Origin: Lachnospiraceae bacterium
Lineage (GTDB): Bacteria > Bacillota > Clostridia > Lachnospirales > Lachnospiraceae
Direction of reading: 5' to 3'
Assembly: GCA_014804675.1 (NCBI GenBank)
Contig: JAAUZH010000009.1
Coordinates: 97,684-161,683, forward strand
DNA length: 64,000 nt
The position numbers were made by a program, and so were the translations under genes. The stretch's first letter is position 1. Each line of letters opens with the position of its first letter. The notes beneath the pieces are model-generated. The model was given only the letters and a program-made list of their open reading frames with translations, ran no database searches and had not been told where the DNA came from. This document shows positions 16,923 through 25,220 of the stretch, piece by piece.

Positions 16923-17810
16923 ATGTCAATTTTTACAGGTGCAGGCGTTGCCATCGTGACGCCATTTAAACCAAACGGAGAGGTGAATTATGAAGCCTTT
17001 GCCAGCCAGATTGAATTGCAGATAAAAGGAGGAACCGATGCCATTATCGTATGCGGCACTACCGGAGAAGCATCCACACTGACCCATGAGGAGCATCTGG
17101 ATGTTATCGAATATTGTGTAAAGCAGGTAAATGGCAGGATACCGGTCATCGCAGGCACCGGCTCCAACTGTACGGACACAGCTGTTTACTTATCACAGGA
17201 AGCGGAGAAGCGAGGCGCAGACGGTTTGCTTTTGGTAACTCCTTATTACAATAAATGTACCCAGAAAGGGTTGAAGGAGCATTATACGATTATTGCAGAA
17301 TCCGTCAAGATTCCAATTATTTTATACAATATTCCGGGAAGAACAGGCGGAGTATTCATTCAGCCGGAAACGGTAGTAGAACTTTGCAGGAATGTGCCCA
17401 ATATTGTAGGCGTAAAGGACGCTACAGGAAATATTTCCAATGTGGCAAAGCTTATGTCTATCGCCGGGGGAAGCGTAGACTTATATTCCGGCAATGACGA
17501 TCAGATTGTGCCTATTTTAGCATTAGGCGGAAAAGGAGTCATTTCCGTATTGTCTAACATAGCGCCGAAGCAGACCCATGATATTTGTGAGAAATTCTTT
17601 GCCGGCGATGTAGAGGGAAGCTGTAAGATTCAGTTAGATGCCATACCGGTGATTGATGGATTGTTCTGTGAGGTAAATCCCATTCCGGTAAAGAAGGCAA
17701 TGAACTTAATGGGATTGGATGCAGGTCCTATGAGACGTCCTCTTACGGAAATGGAAGAGGCAAACGCAGGGAAGCTGGAAGCTGCCATGAAGGACTTTGG
17801 AATTTTATAG
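16923..17810 (+). CDS. dapA: 4-hydroxy-tetrahydrodipicolinate synthase
   Basis: 295-residue TIM-barrel aldolase that condenses pyruvate with aspartate semialdehyde, the first committed step to lysine and meso-DAP. Active-site residues are in place: Thr46/Thr47 in CGTTGEAST, Tyr135 in YNIPGRTGG and Schiff-base Lys165 in VGVKDATGN. Start ATG 16923 has AAGGAGG at 16911-16917. Reading frame continues open upstream through the riboswitch, but that part is not coding. Controlled by the lysine riboswitch; dapB follows. The meso-DAP product feeds MurE, encoded at about 50.4 kb. Confidence 0.98.
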   Translation: MSIFTGAGVAIVTPFKPNGEVNYEAFASQIELQIKGGTDAIIVCGTTGEASTLTHEEHLDVIEYCVKQVNGRIPVIAGTGSNCTDTAVYLSQEAEKRGADGLLLVTPYYNKCTQKGLKEHYTIIAESVKIPIILYNIPGRTGGVFIQPETVVELCRNVPNIVGVKDATGNISNVAKLMSIAGGSVDLYSGNDDQIVPILALGGKGVISVLSNIAPKQTHDICEKFFAGDVEGSCKIQLDAIPVIDGLFCEVNPIPVKKAMNLMGLDAGPMRRPLTEMEEANAGKLEAAMKDFGIL

Positions 17811-17819
17811 ATAGCTTAG

Positions 17820-17865
17820 ATGTGCCTTGTTGTTTTCTGGAAAAATGGCAGGGCACATTTTGTTA
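17820..17865 (+). terminator. Hairpin between dapA and dapB
   Basis: ATGTGCCTTG (17820-17829) and CAGGGCACAT (17849-17858) form a 10-bp stem with a G-T pair, then TTTTGTT. The T-run is weak, so it may only partly terminate and lower dapB relative to dapA. Confidence 0.6.
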
Positions 17866-17938
17866 AAAAAATATGGAAGCGGAATGTCCCCCGTAAAGAT
17901 GGGGAAAGATAAGAAAAAGATAAGGAGCGGCAGATAAA

Positions 17939-18703
17939 ATGACGAAAGTGATAATGCACGGCTGTAATGGAAGGATGGGACAGGTTATTTCCGGTCTGAT
18001 TGCGGCGGATGAAGAAATCGAAGTGGTTGCAGGAGTGGATGTTTCCAATCATATTAACAATCCATATCCTGTTTTTTCCAGCATTCAGGAATGCGATGTA
18101 AAGGCAGATGCAGTAATTGATTTTGCATCGGCGAAAGCGGTGGATGGATTATTGGAATACTGTATAAGGGAAAAGCTTCCCTGTGTTCTTTGCACTACTG
18201 GACTTTCAGAAGAACAGTTAAAAAAGGTGGAGGAAGCCTCTAAACAGGTAGCAATCTTAAAATCTGCCAATATGTCATTGGGCATCAATCTGTTATTAAA
18301 AATGCTAAAGGAAGCAACCCATGTGCTGGCAGGCGCAGGCTATGATATTGAAATCGTAGAAAGACACCACAATCAAAAGCTGGATGCTCCAAGCGGTACG
18401 GCTCTTGCACTGGCAGACTCCATAAACGAAGAACTGAATGGAGAATATGAATATGTATACGACAGAAGTCAGGTAAGACAGAAAAGGAATAAAAAGGAAA
18501 TTGGAATATCGGCAGTCAGGGGAGGCACCATTGTGGGAGATCATGACGTGATCTTTGCAGGAATGGATGAAGTGATTACTTTTTCCCACACTGCTTATTC
18601 CAGAAGTGTATTTGGAAAAGGAGCAATCCAGGCTGCTAAATTTTTAAAGGGAAAAGAAGCAGGCATGTATGATATGAGTCACGTCATTGAATCCAATTCA
18701 TAG
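17939..18703 (+). CDS. dapB: 4-hydroxy-tetrahydrodipicolinate reductase
   Basis: 254 residues. An N-terminal nucleotide-binding fold has HGCNGRMGQVISGL in place of the usual G-rich loop. The C-terminal substrate domain carries the signature EIVERHHNQKLDAPSGTALA, with the catalytic His pair and Lys. It reduces the DapA product with NAD(P)H. AAGGAG at 17922-17927 sits 11 nt before ATG 17939, a little far. It follows dapA after a weak hairpin and precedes fbp by 31 nt, so the three could share transcripts. Confidence 0.97.
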   Translation: MTKVIMHGCNGRMGQVISGLIAADEEIEVVAGVDVSNHINNPYPVFSSIQECDVKADAVIDFASAKAVDGLLEYCIREKLPCVLCTTGLSEEQLKKVEEASKQVAILKSANMSLGINLLLKMLKEATHVLAGAGYDIEIVERHHNQKLDAPSGTALALADSINEELNGEYEYVYDRSQVRQKRNKKEIGISAVRGGTIVGDHDVIFAGMDEVITFSHTAYSRSVFGKGAIQAAKFLKGKEAGMYDMSHVIESNS

Positions 18704-18734
18704 ACAGGCAGGGAAGGTGTAAGCGGGAAGAAAG

Positions 18735-20693
18735 ATGGAAAATATAGAGCTGATGTATTTGAAAAGTCTGGCAAAGCATTATCCGACCATAGCGGCGGCC
18801 AGTACGGAGATTATCAATCTACAGTCGATTTTAAATCTGCCTAAGGGCACGGAGCATTTCCTTACGGATATCCACGGGGAATTTGAGCAGTTCAATCATG
18901 TGCTGAAGAACGGTTCCGGTTCTGTAAGAAGAAAAATCGATGAAGAATTTGGAAATACCTTAAGTAACCGGGATAAAAAAAGCCTTGCCACCTTGATTTA
19001 TTATCCGGAGGAAAAGCTGGAAATCGTCATGGGGGAAGAGGAAAATATTGAGGACTGGTACAAAATCACCCTTCATCGTCTCGTTCAAATTACAAAGCGG
19101 GTATCCTCAAAATACACCCGTTCCAAGGTAAGGAAGGCGCTTCCTAAGGATTTTGCATACATCATTGAGGAATTGATAACGGAAAAGGCGGAGATTCAGG
19201 ATAAGGAAGCATACTATAACGAAATCGTCCATACCATTATACGAATCGGAAGGGCGCCGGAATTCATCGTTGCCCTTAGCAATCTGATACAAAGGCTGGT
19301 TATAGACCATTTGCACATTGTGGGAGATATATACGACAGAGGTCCCGGACCGCACATTATTATGGATACTCTGCGCCATTATCATTCGGTGGACGTGCAG
19401 TGGGGCAATCATGATATTGTATGGATGGGAGCGGCCAGCGGACAGCTTGCCTGCATTGCCAATGTAATCCGCATGTCTGCCAGATATGGAAATCTGGATA
19501 CGCTGGAAGAAGGATACGGGATTAATCTGATTCCCCTTGTAACCTTTGCCATGGAAAGATATCAGGATGTAAACTGCGATGCTTTTTCCATTAAATACAA
19601 TACGGACTATAATACAAAGGATTTAAGTCTGGATATGAAAATGCATAAGGCCATTGCTATCATACAGTTTAAGCTGGAAGGCCAGATTATTAAAAGAAAT
19701 CCGGAATTTGCCATGGAAGACCGGCTGTTGCTGGACAAAATCGATTATGAGAAAAAAACGGTAACGGTGTATGGAAAAGAATATCCTATGAAGGATATGG
19801 ATTTCCCAACAGTGGATCCGAAAGATCCTTATAAGCTGACCCATGAAGAGGAAGAAGTCATGGAGCGGTTAAGACAGGCCTTTGTCCGGTGTGATAAGCT
19901 TCAGAAGGATGTGCGCTTTCTTTTTTCCAAAGGCGGGCTTTACAAAATTTATAACTCCAATCTGCTTTACCATGGCTGCGTGCCCATGGATGAAGAGGGG
20001 AATTTCAAGAAGGTGACTATTTTTGGAAAGGAATATGTGGGAAAAGCCTTATACGATGTATTGGATAATTATGCAAGAAAGGGCTATTATGCCACAAGAA
20101 GCTCCGGAGATAAGCTGAAAGGAGAGGATATTCTCTGGTACATCTGGACAGGTCCCAATTCGCCGGTATTTGGAAAAGACAAAATGGCTACATTTGAAAG
20201 GTATTTCATCGAGGATAAGGAAACTCATGTGGAAAAAAAGAACAGCTATTACCGGCTTTTAGATGATGAAGAGGTGCTGTGCAGGATTTTGCGGGAATTT
20301 GGGCTGGATGAAAAGAAGTCCCATATCGTCAACGGCCATGTTCCAGTGGAACGGAAAAAAGGAGAATCTCCAATACGGTGTGATGGAAAGCTTCTTATCA
20401 TAGACGGAGGATTTTCCAAGGCATATCAGAGCAAGACGGGAATTGCAGGCTATACGTTAGTTGCCAATTCTTATGGAATGCGTCTGGTGTCCCATGAGCC
20501 TTTTGAATCCACTGATGCGGCAATCCGGAATGAATCGGACATTTTTTCAGATTCTATTATCGTAGAGACTTCATTCCGCCGGCAGAGCGTAGCCGATACG
20601 GATATCGGTGCGGAACTGCGGGAAAGCATCTCACAGTTGGAAGAACTTCTGCAGGCATACAGGGATGGCATTATCGTGGAAAAGGATGTTTAA
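18735..20693 (+). CDS. fbp: Fructose-1,6-bisphosphatase class III
   Basis: 652 residues, the normal size for the Firmicute-specific class III enzyme, which removes the 1-phosphate in gluconeogenesis. It belongs to the metallophosphoesterase superfamily. Metal-binding motifs seen: [13 protein letters not shown] near 41-53, [13 protein letters not shown] near 198-210, [11 protein letters not shown] near 221-231 and VNGHVP near 535. Start 18735 follows GGGAAGAAAG at close range. It is 31 nt after dapB with no terminator between, although the pathways are unrelated. No anomaly seen. Confidence 0.97.
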   Translation: MENIELMYLKSLAKHYPTIAAASTEIINLQSILNLPKGTEHFLTDIHGEFEQFNHVLKNGSGSVRRKIDEEFGNTLSNRDKKSLATLIYYPEEKLEIVMGEEENIEDWYKITLHRLVQITKRVSSKYTRSKVRKALPKDFAYIIEELITEKAEIQDKEAYYNEIVHTIIRIGRAPEFIVALSNLIQRLVIDHLHIVGDIYDRGPGPHIIMDTLRHYHSVDVQWGNHDIVWMGAASGQLACIANVIRMSARYGNLDTLEEGYGINLIPLVTFAMERYQDVNCDAFSIKYNTDYNTKDLSLDMKMHKAIAIIQFKLEGQIIKRNPEFAMEDRLLLDKIDYEKKTVTVYGKEYPMKDMDFPTVDPKDPYKLTHEEEEVMERLRQAFVRCDKLQKDVRFLFSKGGLYKIYNSNLLYHGCVPMDEEGNFKKVTIFGKEYVGKALYDVLDNYARKGYYATRSSGDKLKGEDILWYIWTGPNSPVFGKDKMATFERYFIEDKETHVEKKNSYYRLLDDEEVLCRILREFGLDEKKSHIVNGHVPVERKKGESPIRCDGKLLIIDGGFSKAYQSKTGIAGYTLVANSYGMRLVSHEPFESTDAAIRNESDIFSDSIIVETSFRRQSVADTDIGAELRESISQLEELLQAYRDGIIVEKDV

Positions 20694-20694
20694 A

Positions 20695-20733
20695 AAATAA
20701 AAAAAGAGGGCGGCCTGTACAAAGCTGCCCTCT
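20695..20733 (-). terminator. Terminator of the lipoprotein gene
   Basis: AGAGGGCGGC (20705-20714) pairs with GCTGCCCTCT (20724-20733). On the minus strand the stem is followed by a long T-rich run (A-rich on plus at 20694-20705). On plus there is no T-tract, so it serves the minus-strand gene. Confidence 0.85.
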
Positions 20734-20757
20734 GATGATAAAGAGATATATGAGTGA

Positions 20758-21210
20758 TTACTGTACAATATCCTTGGTAACATTGCTGACGCCGTCAGCT
20801 ACATCATCCACTACGTCACCTACAGCATTTCCGGCATCGTCTACAGCATTGGTGGCATTGTCAACTATGCTGTCGTTATTGTTTGTTGTGTTTTCGGTGT
20901 TATCCGTCCCGTTGGTGGCATTGTCTGTACCATTGTTGGCAGCAGTATTATTTGTGGTATCTGTACCGTTGGCAGCGTTGTTGCCGTTTGTATCGGTTGT
21001 GGCAGTTCCCGGATTTGCAGTATCATTATTGGTTAGATTGTCGGTAGCCTGTCCGGTCGTAGTTCCGTTGTTTGCGATGTCATTATTTGTGTTATTTGTA
21101 TCATTTGTAGTGTTATTTCCGGTATCTTTATTCTTATTGTTACCGCAGGCTGTGAAAGCAAGCATAGAAATCATGCAGACACACAAAAATATAAGTTTGC
21201 TTTTTTTCAT
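20758..21210 (-). CDS. Asn/Thr/Asp-rich lipoprotein of unknown function
   Basis: 150 residues. The N-terminus is a lipoprotein signal (KKSKLIFLCVCMISML) with lipobox LAFTAC, so the mature protein begins at Cys22 and is membrane-anchored outside. Residues 23-115 are a low-complexity stretch of Asn, Thr, Asp, Ala and Gly made of short degenerate repeats such as NNGT and TTNN. The last 35 residues (VDNATNAVDDAGNAVGDVV onward) have a heptad-like pattern. AGGAGA precedes ATG 21210. The composition looks like a flexible stalk; a specific role cannot be read. Confidence 0.8.
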   Translation of the reverse strand: MKKSKLIFLCVCMISMLAFTACGNNKNKDTGNNTTNDTNNTNNDIANNGTTTGQATDNLTNNDTANPGTATTDTNGNNAANGTDTTNNTAANNGTDNATNGTDNTENTTNNNDSIVDNATNAVDDAGNAVGDVVDDVADGVSNVTKDIVQ

Positions 21211-21338
21211 AATAGATTCTCCTTTTTCATTTCTAATTTTATAACGATATAGGCTGCAAAAGTTTACAACCTATGTATAGTATGACATTTTCTGAAAAAT
21301 ATATACAAAAATTTTTTATTTTTATAAAAGTAGTGGTT

Positions 21339-21562
21339 CAGACCGCCCGGAAAAGGGAGCGGATTTAGAAGGCACAGAGCCAGCAGGCAGGGCATATTGT
21401 AGTCTGTCAGGCCTTGGCAAAGTCGCCAGCACTTACGCACCGTATTTTGGTGCGTTAGTACTGTTGCGTCTTTGCAGAGCGAAAGCGTGCCTGACAGACT
21501 ACAATATGCCCTGCCTGCTGGCTCTGTGCCTTCTAAATCCGCTCCCTTTTCCGGGCGGTCTG
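21339..21562. repeat. Palindromic element, family 1 copy 1 (core on plus)
   Basis: Two 74-nt arms (21339-21412 and 21489-21562) are perfect reverse complements by eye. They enclose a 76-nt core (21413-21488) that is not a simple palindrome. The core has GCAAAG pairing with CTTTGC, an inner ACGCACC/GGTGCGT stem and a GCGAAAGC mini-hairpin. The element lies between the lipoprotein gene and the HisA-like gene and ends 41 nt before the latter's ATG. No transposase or coding capacity is credible. Together with its flanks it accounts for the whole 390-bp gap. Confidence 0.92.
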
Positions 21563-21603
21563 GACTATTACAAATGCTATATAGGAAGAAACAGGAGGTT
21601 TTT

Positions 21604-22383
21604 ATGGAATTTCGGCCATGTATTGACATACACAACGGAAAAGTAAAACAAATTATAGGCGGTTCTCTTTTAGATGAAGGGGATTTTGCAAAAGAAAATT
21701 TTGTATCCGATCTGGATAGTACTTTTTATGCAAAGCTTTATGAAAAAAGAGGAATCCGGGGCGGACATGTAATCTTGCTAAATGGAAAGGACAGCCCCTA
21801 TTATGAAAGCACTAAGGAACAGGCAATAAGAGCCCTGAACTGTTATCCCCAGGGACTTCAGGCAGGTGGCGGCATTACGCCGGAAAATGCCATGGAATTT
21901 ATTCGTGCAGGCGCTTCTCATGTCATTGTGACTTCCTATGTGTTCCGGGATGGAAAGATTGATATGGAGCATTTGGAAAGCATAAGGGATGCAGTGTCTG
22001 CAAAGCGTCTTGTGATTGACTTAAGCTGCCGTAAAAAGGATGGGAATTATTTCATTGTAACGGACAGATGGCAGAAGTTTACGGAAATGGTCTTATCGGA
22101 AGAAACTCTGGATTTCTTTTCGGAATATTGTGATGAATTTTTAGTGCATGCGGTGGATGTGGAAGGAAAGGCAGGAGGAATTGAAGAAGAAGTAGCAGGC
22201 GTTTTGGGAAATTGGGGAAAAAAGACTGTTACCTATGCAGGGGGAATCCGCAGCTTTCAGGATTTGGAATTGCTTTATAAGCTTGGAAGAGGAAAAGTCA
22301 ATGCTACCATCGGAAGCGCACTGGATCTTTTCGGGGGAGAAATGGATTTTGAAAAAGTGCTTTCCTTTATGGAAGGAACGTGA
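21604..22383 (+). CDS. hisA: Eukaryotic-type phosphoribosylformimino-AICAR ribotide isomerase (HisA)
   Basis: 259-residue TIM barrel that catalyses the Amadori isomerisation in histidine synthesis. The sequence follows the plant/yeast HIS6 type rather than ordinary bacterial HisA: FRPCIDIHNGKVKQIIGG at 3-20, GLQAGGGITPENAMEFI, GASHVIVTSYVFRDGKID, DLSCRKKDGNYFIVTDRW, DEFLVHAVDVEGKAGGI and VTYAGGIRSFQDLELL. The first Asp of the barrel (D8) and the later DVEG Asp fit the catalytic pair. Start 21604 is fixed by AGGAGG (21593-21598); the frame is open upstream through the palindrome but that part is not coding. No other his gene is nearby. Confidence 0.92.
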   Translation: MEFRPCIDIHNGKVKQIIGGSLLDEGDFAKENFVSDLDSTFYAKLYEKRGIRGGHVILLNGKDSPYYESTKEQAIRALNCYPQGLQAGGGITPENAMEFIRAGASHVIVTSYVFRDGKIDMEHLESIRDAVSAKRLVIDLSCRKKDGNYFIVTDRWQKFTEMVLSEETLDFFSEYCDEFLVHAVDVEGKAGGIEEEVAGVLGNWGKKTVTYAGGIRSFQDLELLYKLGRGKVNATIGSALDLFGGEMDFEKVLSFMEGT

Positions 22384-22425
22384 TTTTGAAAGAGCCGGCA
22401 GCAGGACGGATGCATAGTTTAAAAG

Positions 22426-22454
22426 AAAAAACCGGTCAAAATGACCGGTTTTTC
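22426..22454. terminator. Bidirectional terminator after hisA
   Basis: ACCGGTCA (22431-22438) and TGACCGGT (22442-22449) with an AAA loop, TTTTTT after, and an A-rich run before the stem. Confidence 0.93.
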
Positions 22455-22566
22455 TTTAATCCGTTAATGACAATATTGCTTATTCAAAATTAAATTAAAA
22501 ATTTATATTTTAAAAAGGCACATCGAAAAACTGATTAATGCTTGTGAAGAAACTTCTAAGCGTTTC

Positions 22567-22767
22567 TTATAACTTTGTAACGTTAACTGCCTGAGGTCCC
22601 TTTTCACCGTTTACTACTTCGTATTCAACAGCAGCGCCTTCTTCTAAAGACTTGAAGCCCTCCATGTTAAGTCCTGAATAGTGAACGAATACGTCATTAC
22701 CCTGCTCGTCAGAGATAAATCCGTAACCTTTTTGGTTGTTGAACCATTTTACTGTACCTTTATTCAT
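22567..22767 (-). CDS. Cold-shock protein, CspA family
   Basis: 66-residue single cold-shock domain binding single-stranded RNA and DNA as an RNA chaperone. RNP1 KGYGFI and RNP2 DVFVHY are both intact, and length is typical. GGAGG lies 7-8 nt before ATG 22767. Its leader is short (about 40 nt), so the long cold-responsive leader known from E. coli cspA is not present. Confidence 0.97.
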   Translation of the reverse strand: MNKGTVKWFNNQKGYGFISDEQGNDVFVHYSGLNMEGFKSLEEGAAVEYEVVNGEKGPQAVNVTKL

Positions 22768-22814
22768 TTTAGTACCTCCAAAATATTTATATCTTGTTGA
22801 CGTGCAACAAAACT

Positions 22815-22843
22815 AGGATAGCATAGAAAAAGAAAAAAGTAAA
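22815..22843 (-). promoter_or_regulatory. Promoter of the cold-shock gene
   Basis: On minus: TTTACT (22838-22843), 17-nt spacer ending in TGC, TATCCT (22815-22820). Confidence 0.75.
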
Positions 22844-22879
22844 GCTTATTGTGGAAAAAGTTTTGAAGTGGGATAAGCC

Positions 22880-23089
22880 TTCAACCATCCGGACAGGAAA
22901 ATGGTTTGGCAGGAAGGAAGCGGCGAGCATATTCTGGTTTTCCAGGCACGCTTTCGCTCTGCAAAGACGCAGCGGTACTAATGCCCCAAAGTACGGGGCA
23001 TAAGTGCCGGCGACTTTGCCAAGGCCTGAAAAACCAGGATATGCTCGCCGCTCTCTGCCTAGGTCCATTTTCCTGTCCGGATGGTTGAA
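22880..23089. repeat. Palindromic element, family 1 copy 2 (core on minus)
   Basis: Arms 22880-22947 and 23024-23089 are complementary except for a mismatched patch of about 13 nt (near 22905 and 23057) and a few single differences. The core (22948-23023) is 76 nt as in copy 1, in reverse orientation. Its inner stem is ATGCCCC/GGGGCAT instead of ACGCACC/GGTGCGT, so both sides changed together. It lies between the divergent cold-shock and niaR genes. Confidence 0.9.
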
Positions 23090-23148
23090 CAGTTACGGAG
23101 TGGGTTACAGTTTTGCAAGCTTAGGGAAGGGATTGGCTTTGGACGGAC

Positions 23149-23178
23149 TTGACAAATTGAATAAGTTATTGGTTAATA
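23149..23178 (+). promoter_or_regulatory. Promoter of niaR
   Basis: TTGACA (23149-23154), 18-nt spacer, TTAATA (23173-23178), giving a leader of about 30 nt to ATG 23217. Confidence 0.65.
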
Positions 23179-23216
23179 AAAAGAAGAATGATATATTAAA
23201 GGATTTGAGGTTATCT

Positions 23217-23738
23217 ATGAGTGGTGAAGAAAGAAGAGAACAGATATTGAATAGATTGCAGGCAGGAAGAAGCCCCATATCCGGTACGGAGCTGGCAAGG
23301 GAGTTTGAAGTAAGCCGTCAGGTGATCGTGCAGGATATTGCACTGCTTAGAGCTTTCCATAAGAACATATTGGCAACGAATAAAGGATATCTTTACTTCT
23401 GTGAGGAGGAAGAGGGAAGAAAATTTAAAAGAACAATGAAGGTGAAACACAAAGACGGGGATATTCTGGATGAATTTTATACCATTGTGGATTGGGGCGG
23501 AAAGGTATTGGATGTAGTAGTGGAGCATGAAATTTACGGGCAGATTACAGTGGACCTGCTTATTGGCAGCAGGCAGGATGCAGTTCATTTTGTGGATAAA
23601 TGTCAAAACAGTACCAATAAAGTCCTGAACGTTCTGACCGATGGCATCCACTATCACACGGTAGAGGCTGCCAGTAATGAGATATTGGAGCATATAGAAC
23701 AAAAGCTTTTGGAAAAAGGTTACTTGATAAAAGCATAG
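23217..23738 (+). CDS. niaR: NiaR-type transcriptional repressor (HTH plus 3H domain)
   Basis: 173 residues. An N-terminal winged helix-turn-helix (about 1-60; ISGTELAREFEVSRQVIVQDI) precedes a 3H domain (about 75-172) named for three conserved histidines, with metal and niacin binding in the known family (VVVEHEIYGQI, DAVHFVDKCQ, GIHYHTVEA). It represses NAD-synthesis or niacin-uptake genes when nicotinate is present. Start 23217 follows TTGAGG; the frame is open upstream through the palindrome but promoter and RBS place the start here. The next gene, a transporter, has a tandem repeat that looks like its operator. Confidence 0.93.
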   Translation: MSGEERREQILNRLQAGRSPISGTELAREFEVSRQVIVQDIALLRAFHKNILATNKGYLYFCEEEEGRKFKRTMKVKHKDGDILDEFYTIVDWGGKVLDVVVEHEIYGQITVDLLIGSRQDAVHFVDKCQNSTNKVLNVLTDGIHYHTVEAASNEILEHIEQKLLEKGYLIKA

Positions 23739-23752
23739 AAATATGTTATCCT
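23724..23752 (+). promoter_or_regulatory. Promoter of the EIIC-like transporter
   Basis: TTGATA (23724-23729), 17-nt spacer, extended -10 TGT-TATCCT (23747-23752). It overlaps the 3' end of niaR and starts transcription near 23759. Confidence 0.72.
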
Positions 23753-23761
23753 TACACCTGA

Positions 23762-23785
23762 CTGACAAGACAGCTGACAAGACAG
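23762..23785 (+). promoter_or_regulatory. Tandem 12-bp repeat, candidate NiaR operator
   Basis: CTGACAAGACAG occurs twice in direct tandem with no gap (23762-23773, 23774-23785), starting about 3 nt after the predicted transcription start. That position suits a repressor that blocks initiation or clearance. Assignment to NiaR rests on adjacency. Confidence 0.6.
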
Positions 23786-23869
23786 TGCGTTTGATATGAG
23801 GTTAAAGTGAAAAAATGCAATGGAAATATCAGGTCGCTGGCATAGGGAAGTGGGAGAAGAGGAGAACAT

Positions 23870-24931
23870 ATGAAAACGGTAAAGAAGATTTTAAATGAGA
23901 TTTTTATTGAAGGATTAAGCGGCATGGCAACCGGGCTTTTTGCCACCCTGATCATCGGCACGATTATCCAGCAGGTGGGCAGCCTGATTCCGGGCATAAT
24001 TGGAGAGTATCTTTTTGTTATAGGTAAGATTGCGGCAAGTGTAACCGGCGTGGGCATTGGTGTTGGAACTGCAATGCGGTTAAAATCCAGTCCACTGGTG
24101 ATTGTATCGGCAGCTGCCTGCGGCATGACGGGCGCTTTTGCCAGTAAGCTTTTAGCGGGGGCTGTTCTTGTGGAAGGCTCCATTGTATATTCAGGTCCGG
24201 GAGAACCTTTGGGCGCTTTTATTGCAGCGCTTGCCTGCATTTACATAGGAAGAGTGGTATCCGGCAATAAGGTGGATATTCTGATTACCCCCTTTGTCTG
24301 TATCGTAACCGGCTCGGCAGTGGGACTTATTTTAGGACCGCCTATTTCCAAATTTATGGCATTTTTAGGGGCTGTTATAAATGCAGGAACGATTCAGGCT
24401 CCGTTTTTCATGGGCATCATTGTTTCGGTCCTGATGGGGATGATTTTAACACTGCCAATCAGTTCCGCTGCATTGGGGGTTATTCTGGACCTTTCCGGCC
24501 TGGCGGCAGGAGCGGCTACCGTAGGCTGTTGTGCCAACATGATAGGCTTTGCAGTAGCAAGCTTTCGTGAAAATAAAGTGAACGGCCTTCTGGCCCAGGG
24601 ACTTGGAACCAGCATGCTGCAGATTGGAAACATTGTGAAAAAGCCTGTTATCTGGCTGCCTGCCATTATTTCCAGTGCGGTTTTGGGGCCTGTTTCCACC
24701 TTGCTGTTCCATATGGAAAATAATGCAACCGGCTCCGGCATGGGAACGGCAGGGCTGGTAGGACAGATTACCACTTATCAGACTATGGCGGGAAATGAGG
24801 GAGCAGCAGTAGTGCTTGTGAAAATCATCTTGCTTCATTTCATACTCCCGGCAGTATTCACTTTTGGAATATCGGAATTTATGAGAAAAAAAGGATGGAT
24901 TAAGGACGGGGATATGAAACTGAGCGTATAG
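23870..24931 (+). CDS. PTS EIIC type-2-like membrane protein (PfoR-like), candidate niacin-linked transporter
   Basis: 353 residues, very hydrophobic, with about nine or ten membrane helices. Sequence character (IEGLSGMATGLFATLIIGTI at 15-34, then repeated Gly/Ala-rich helices) fits the PTS_EIIC_2/PfoR family, which has EIIC-like channels but often no EIIA/EIIB partners; none are encoded here. The substrate is unknown. Its own promoter and the tandem repeat downstream of NiaR suggest NAD-precursor-linked control. AGAGGAGA precedes ATG 23870. Alternative view: a regulatory membrane protein, as proposed for PfoR. Confidence 0.8.
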   Translation: MKTVKKILNEIFIEGLSGMATGLFATLIIGTIIQQVGSLIPGIIGEYLFVIGKIAASVTGVGIGVGTAMRLKSSPLVIVSAAACGMTGAFASKLLAGAVLVEGSIVYSGPGEPLGAFIAALACIYIGRVVSGNKVDILITPFVCIVTGSAVGLILGPPISKFMAFLGAVINAGTIQAPFFMGIIVSVLMGMILTLPISSAALGVILDLSGLAAGAATVGCCANMIGFAVASFRENKVNGLLAQGLGTSMLQIGNIVKKPVIWLPAIISSAVLGPVSTLLFHMENNATGSGMGTAGLVGQITTYQTMAGNEGAAVVLVKIILLHFILPAVFTFGISEFMRKKGWIKDGDMKLSV

Positions 24932-24947
24932 GCTGCTTTGAGGAAAG

Positions 24948-25179
24948 GTAACAGTTCAGCCAGTCTTGGAAGGGAACACATTTGGAAGGCATGGAGCCGG
25001 CAGAGCATATAGCAGGCTGTCAGGCACGCTTTCGCTCTGCAAAGACGCAACAGTACTAACGCACCCAAATACGGTGCGTAAGTGCTGGCGACTTTACCAA
25101 GGCCTGGCAGCCTGCTATATGCTCTGCCAGCTCCATGCCTTCCAAATGTGCTCCCTTTCAAGACTGGCTAAACTGTTAC
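24948..25179. repeat. Palindromic element, family 1 copy 3 (core on minus)
   Basis: Arms run from GTAACAGTT (24948) to AACTGTTAC (25179) with only scattered single mismatches. The core (25026-25101) is again exactly 76 nt, in reverse orientation. The arms resemble those of copies 1 and 4 but differ at many positions, each change being matched in the opposite arm. It lies between convergent genes. Confidence 0.92.
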
Positions 25180-25181
25180 TA

Positions 25182-25218
25182 AAAAAGCGGTGCAGATGTT
25201 GTAAGCTGCACCGCTTTT
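25182..25218. terminator. Bidirectional terminator between transporter and TrpR-like genes
   Basis: AAAAAGCGGTGCAG (25182-25195) and CTGCACCGCTTTTT (25205-25218) form a 14-bp stem with flanking A and T runs, serving both convergent genes. Confidence 0.95.
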
Positions 25219-25220
25219 TA

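Noticed and set aside
22496..22566. AAGAAAC/GTTTCTT stem after the cold-shock gene as its terminator
   Set aside because: The stem is AT-rich and not followed by a T-run on the minus strand; the bidirectional hairpin at 22431-22449 is the better candidate.
22787..25161. Open frames within the palindromic elements with a similar peptide (LGKVAGTYAPY, then LRLCRAKAC) in several copies
   Set aside because: The frames follow the conserved nucleotide core, run across inverted arms, have no ribosome binding sites, and appear equally well on either strand. Structure explains the conservation better than coding.
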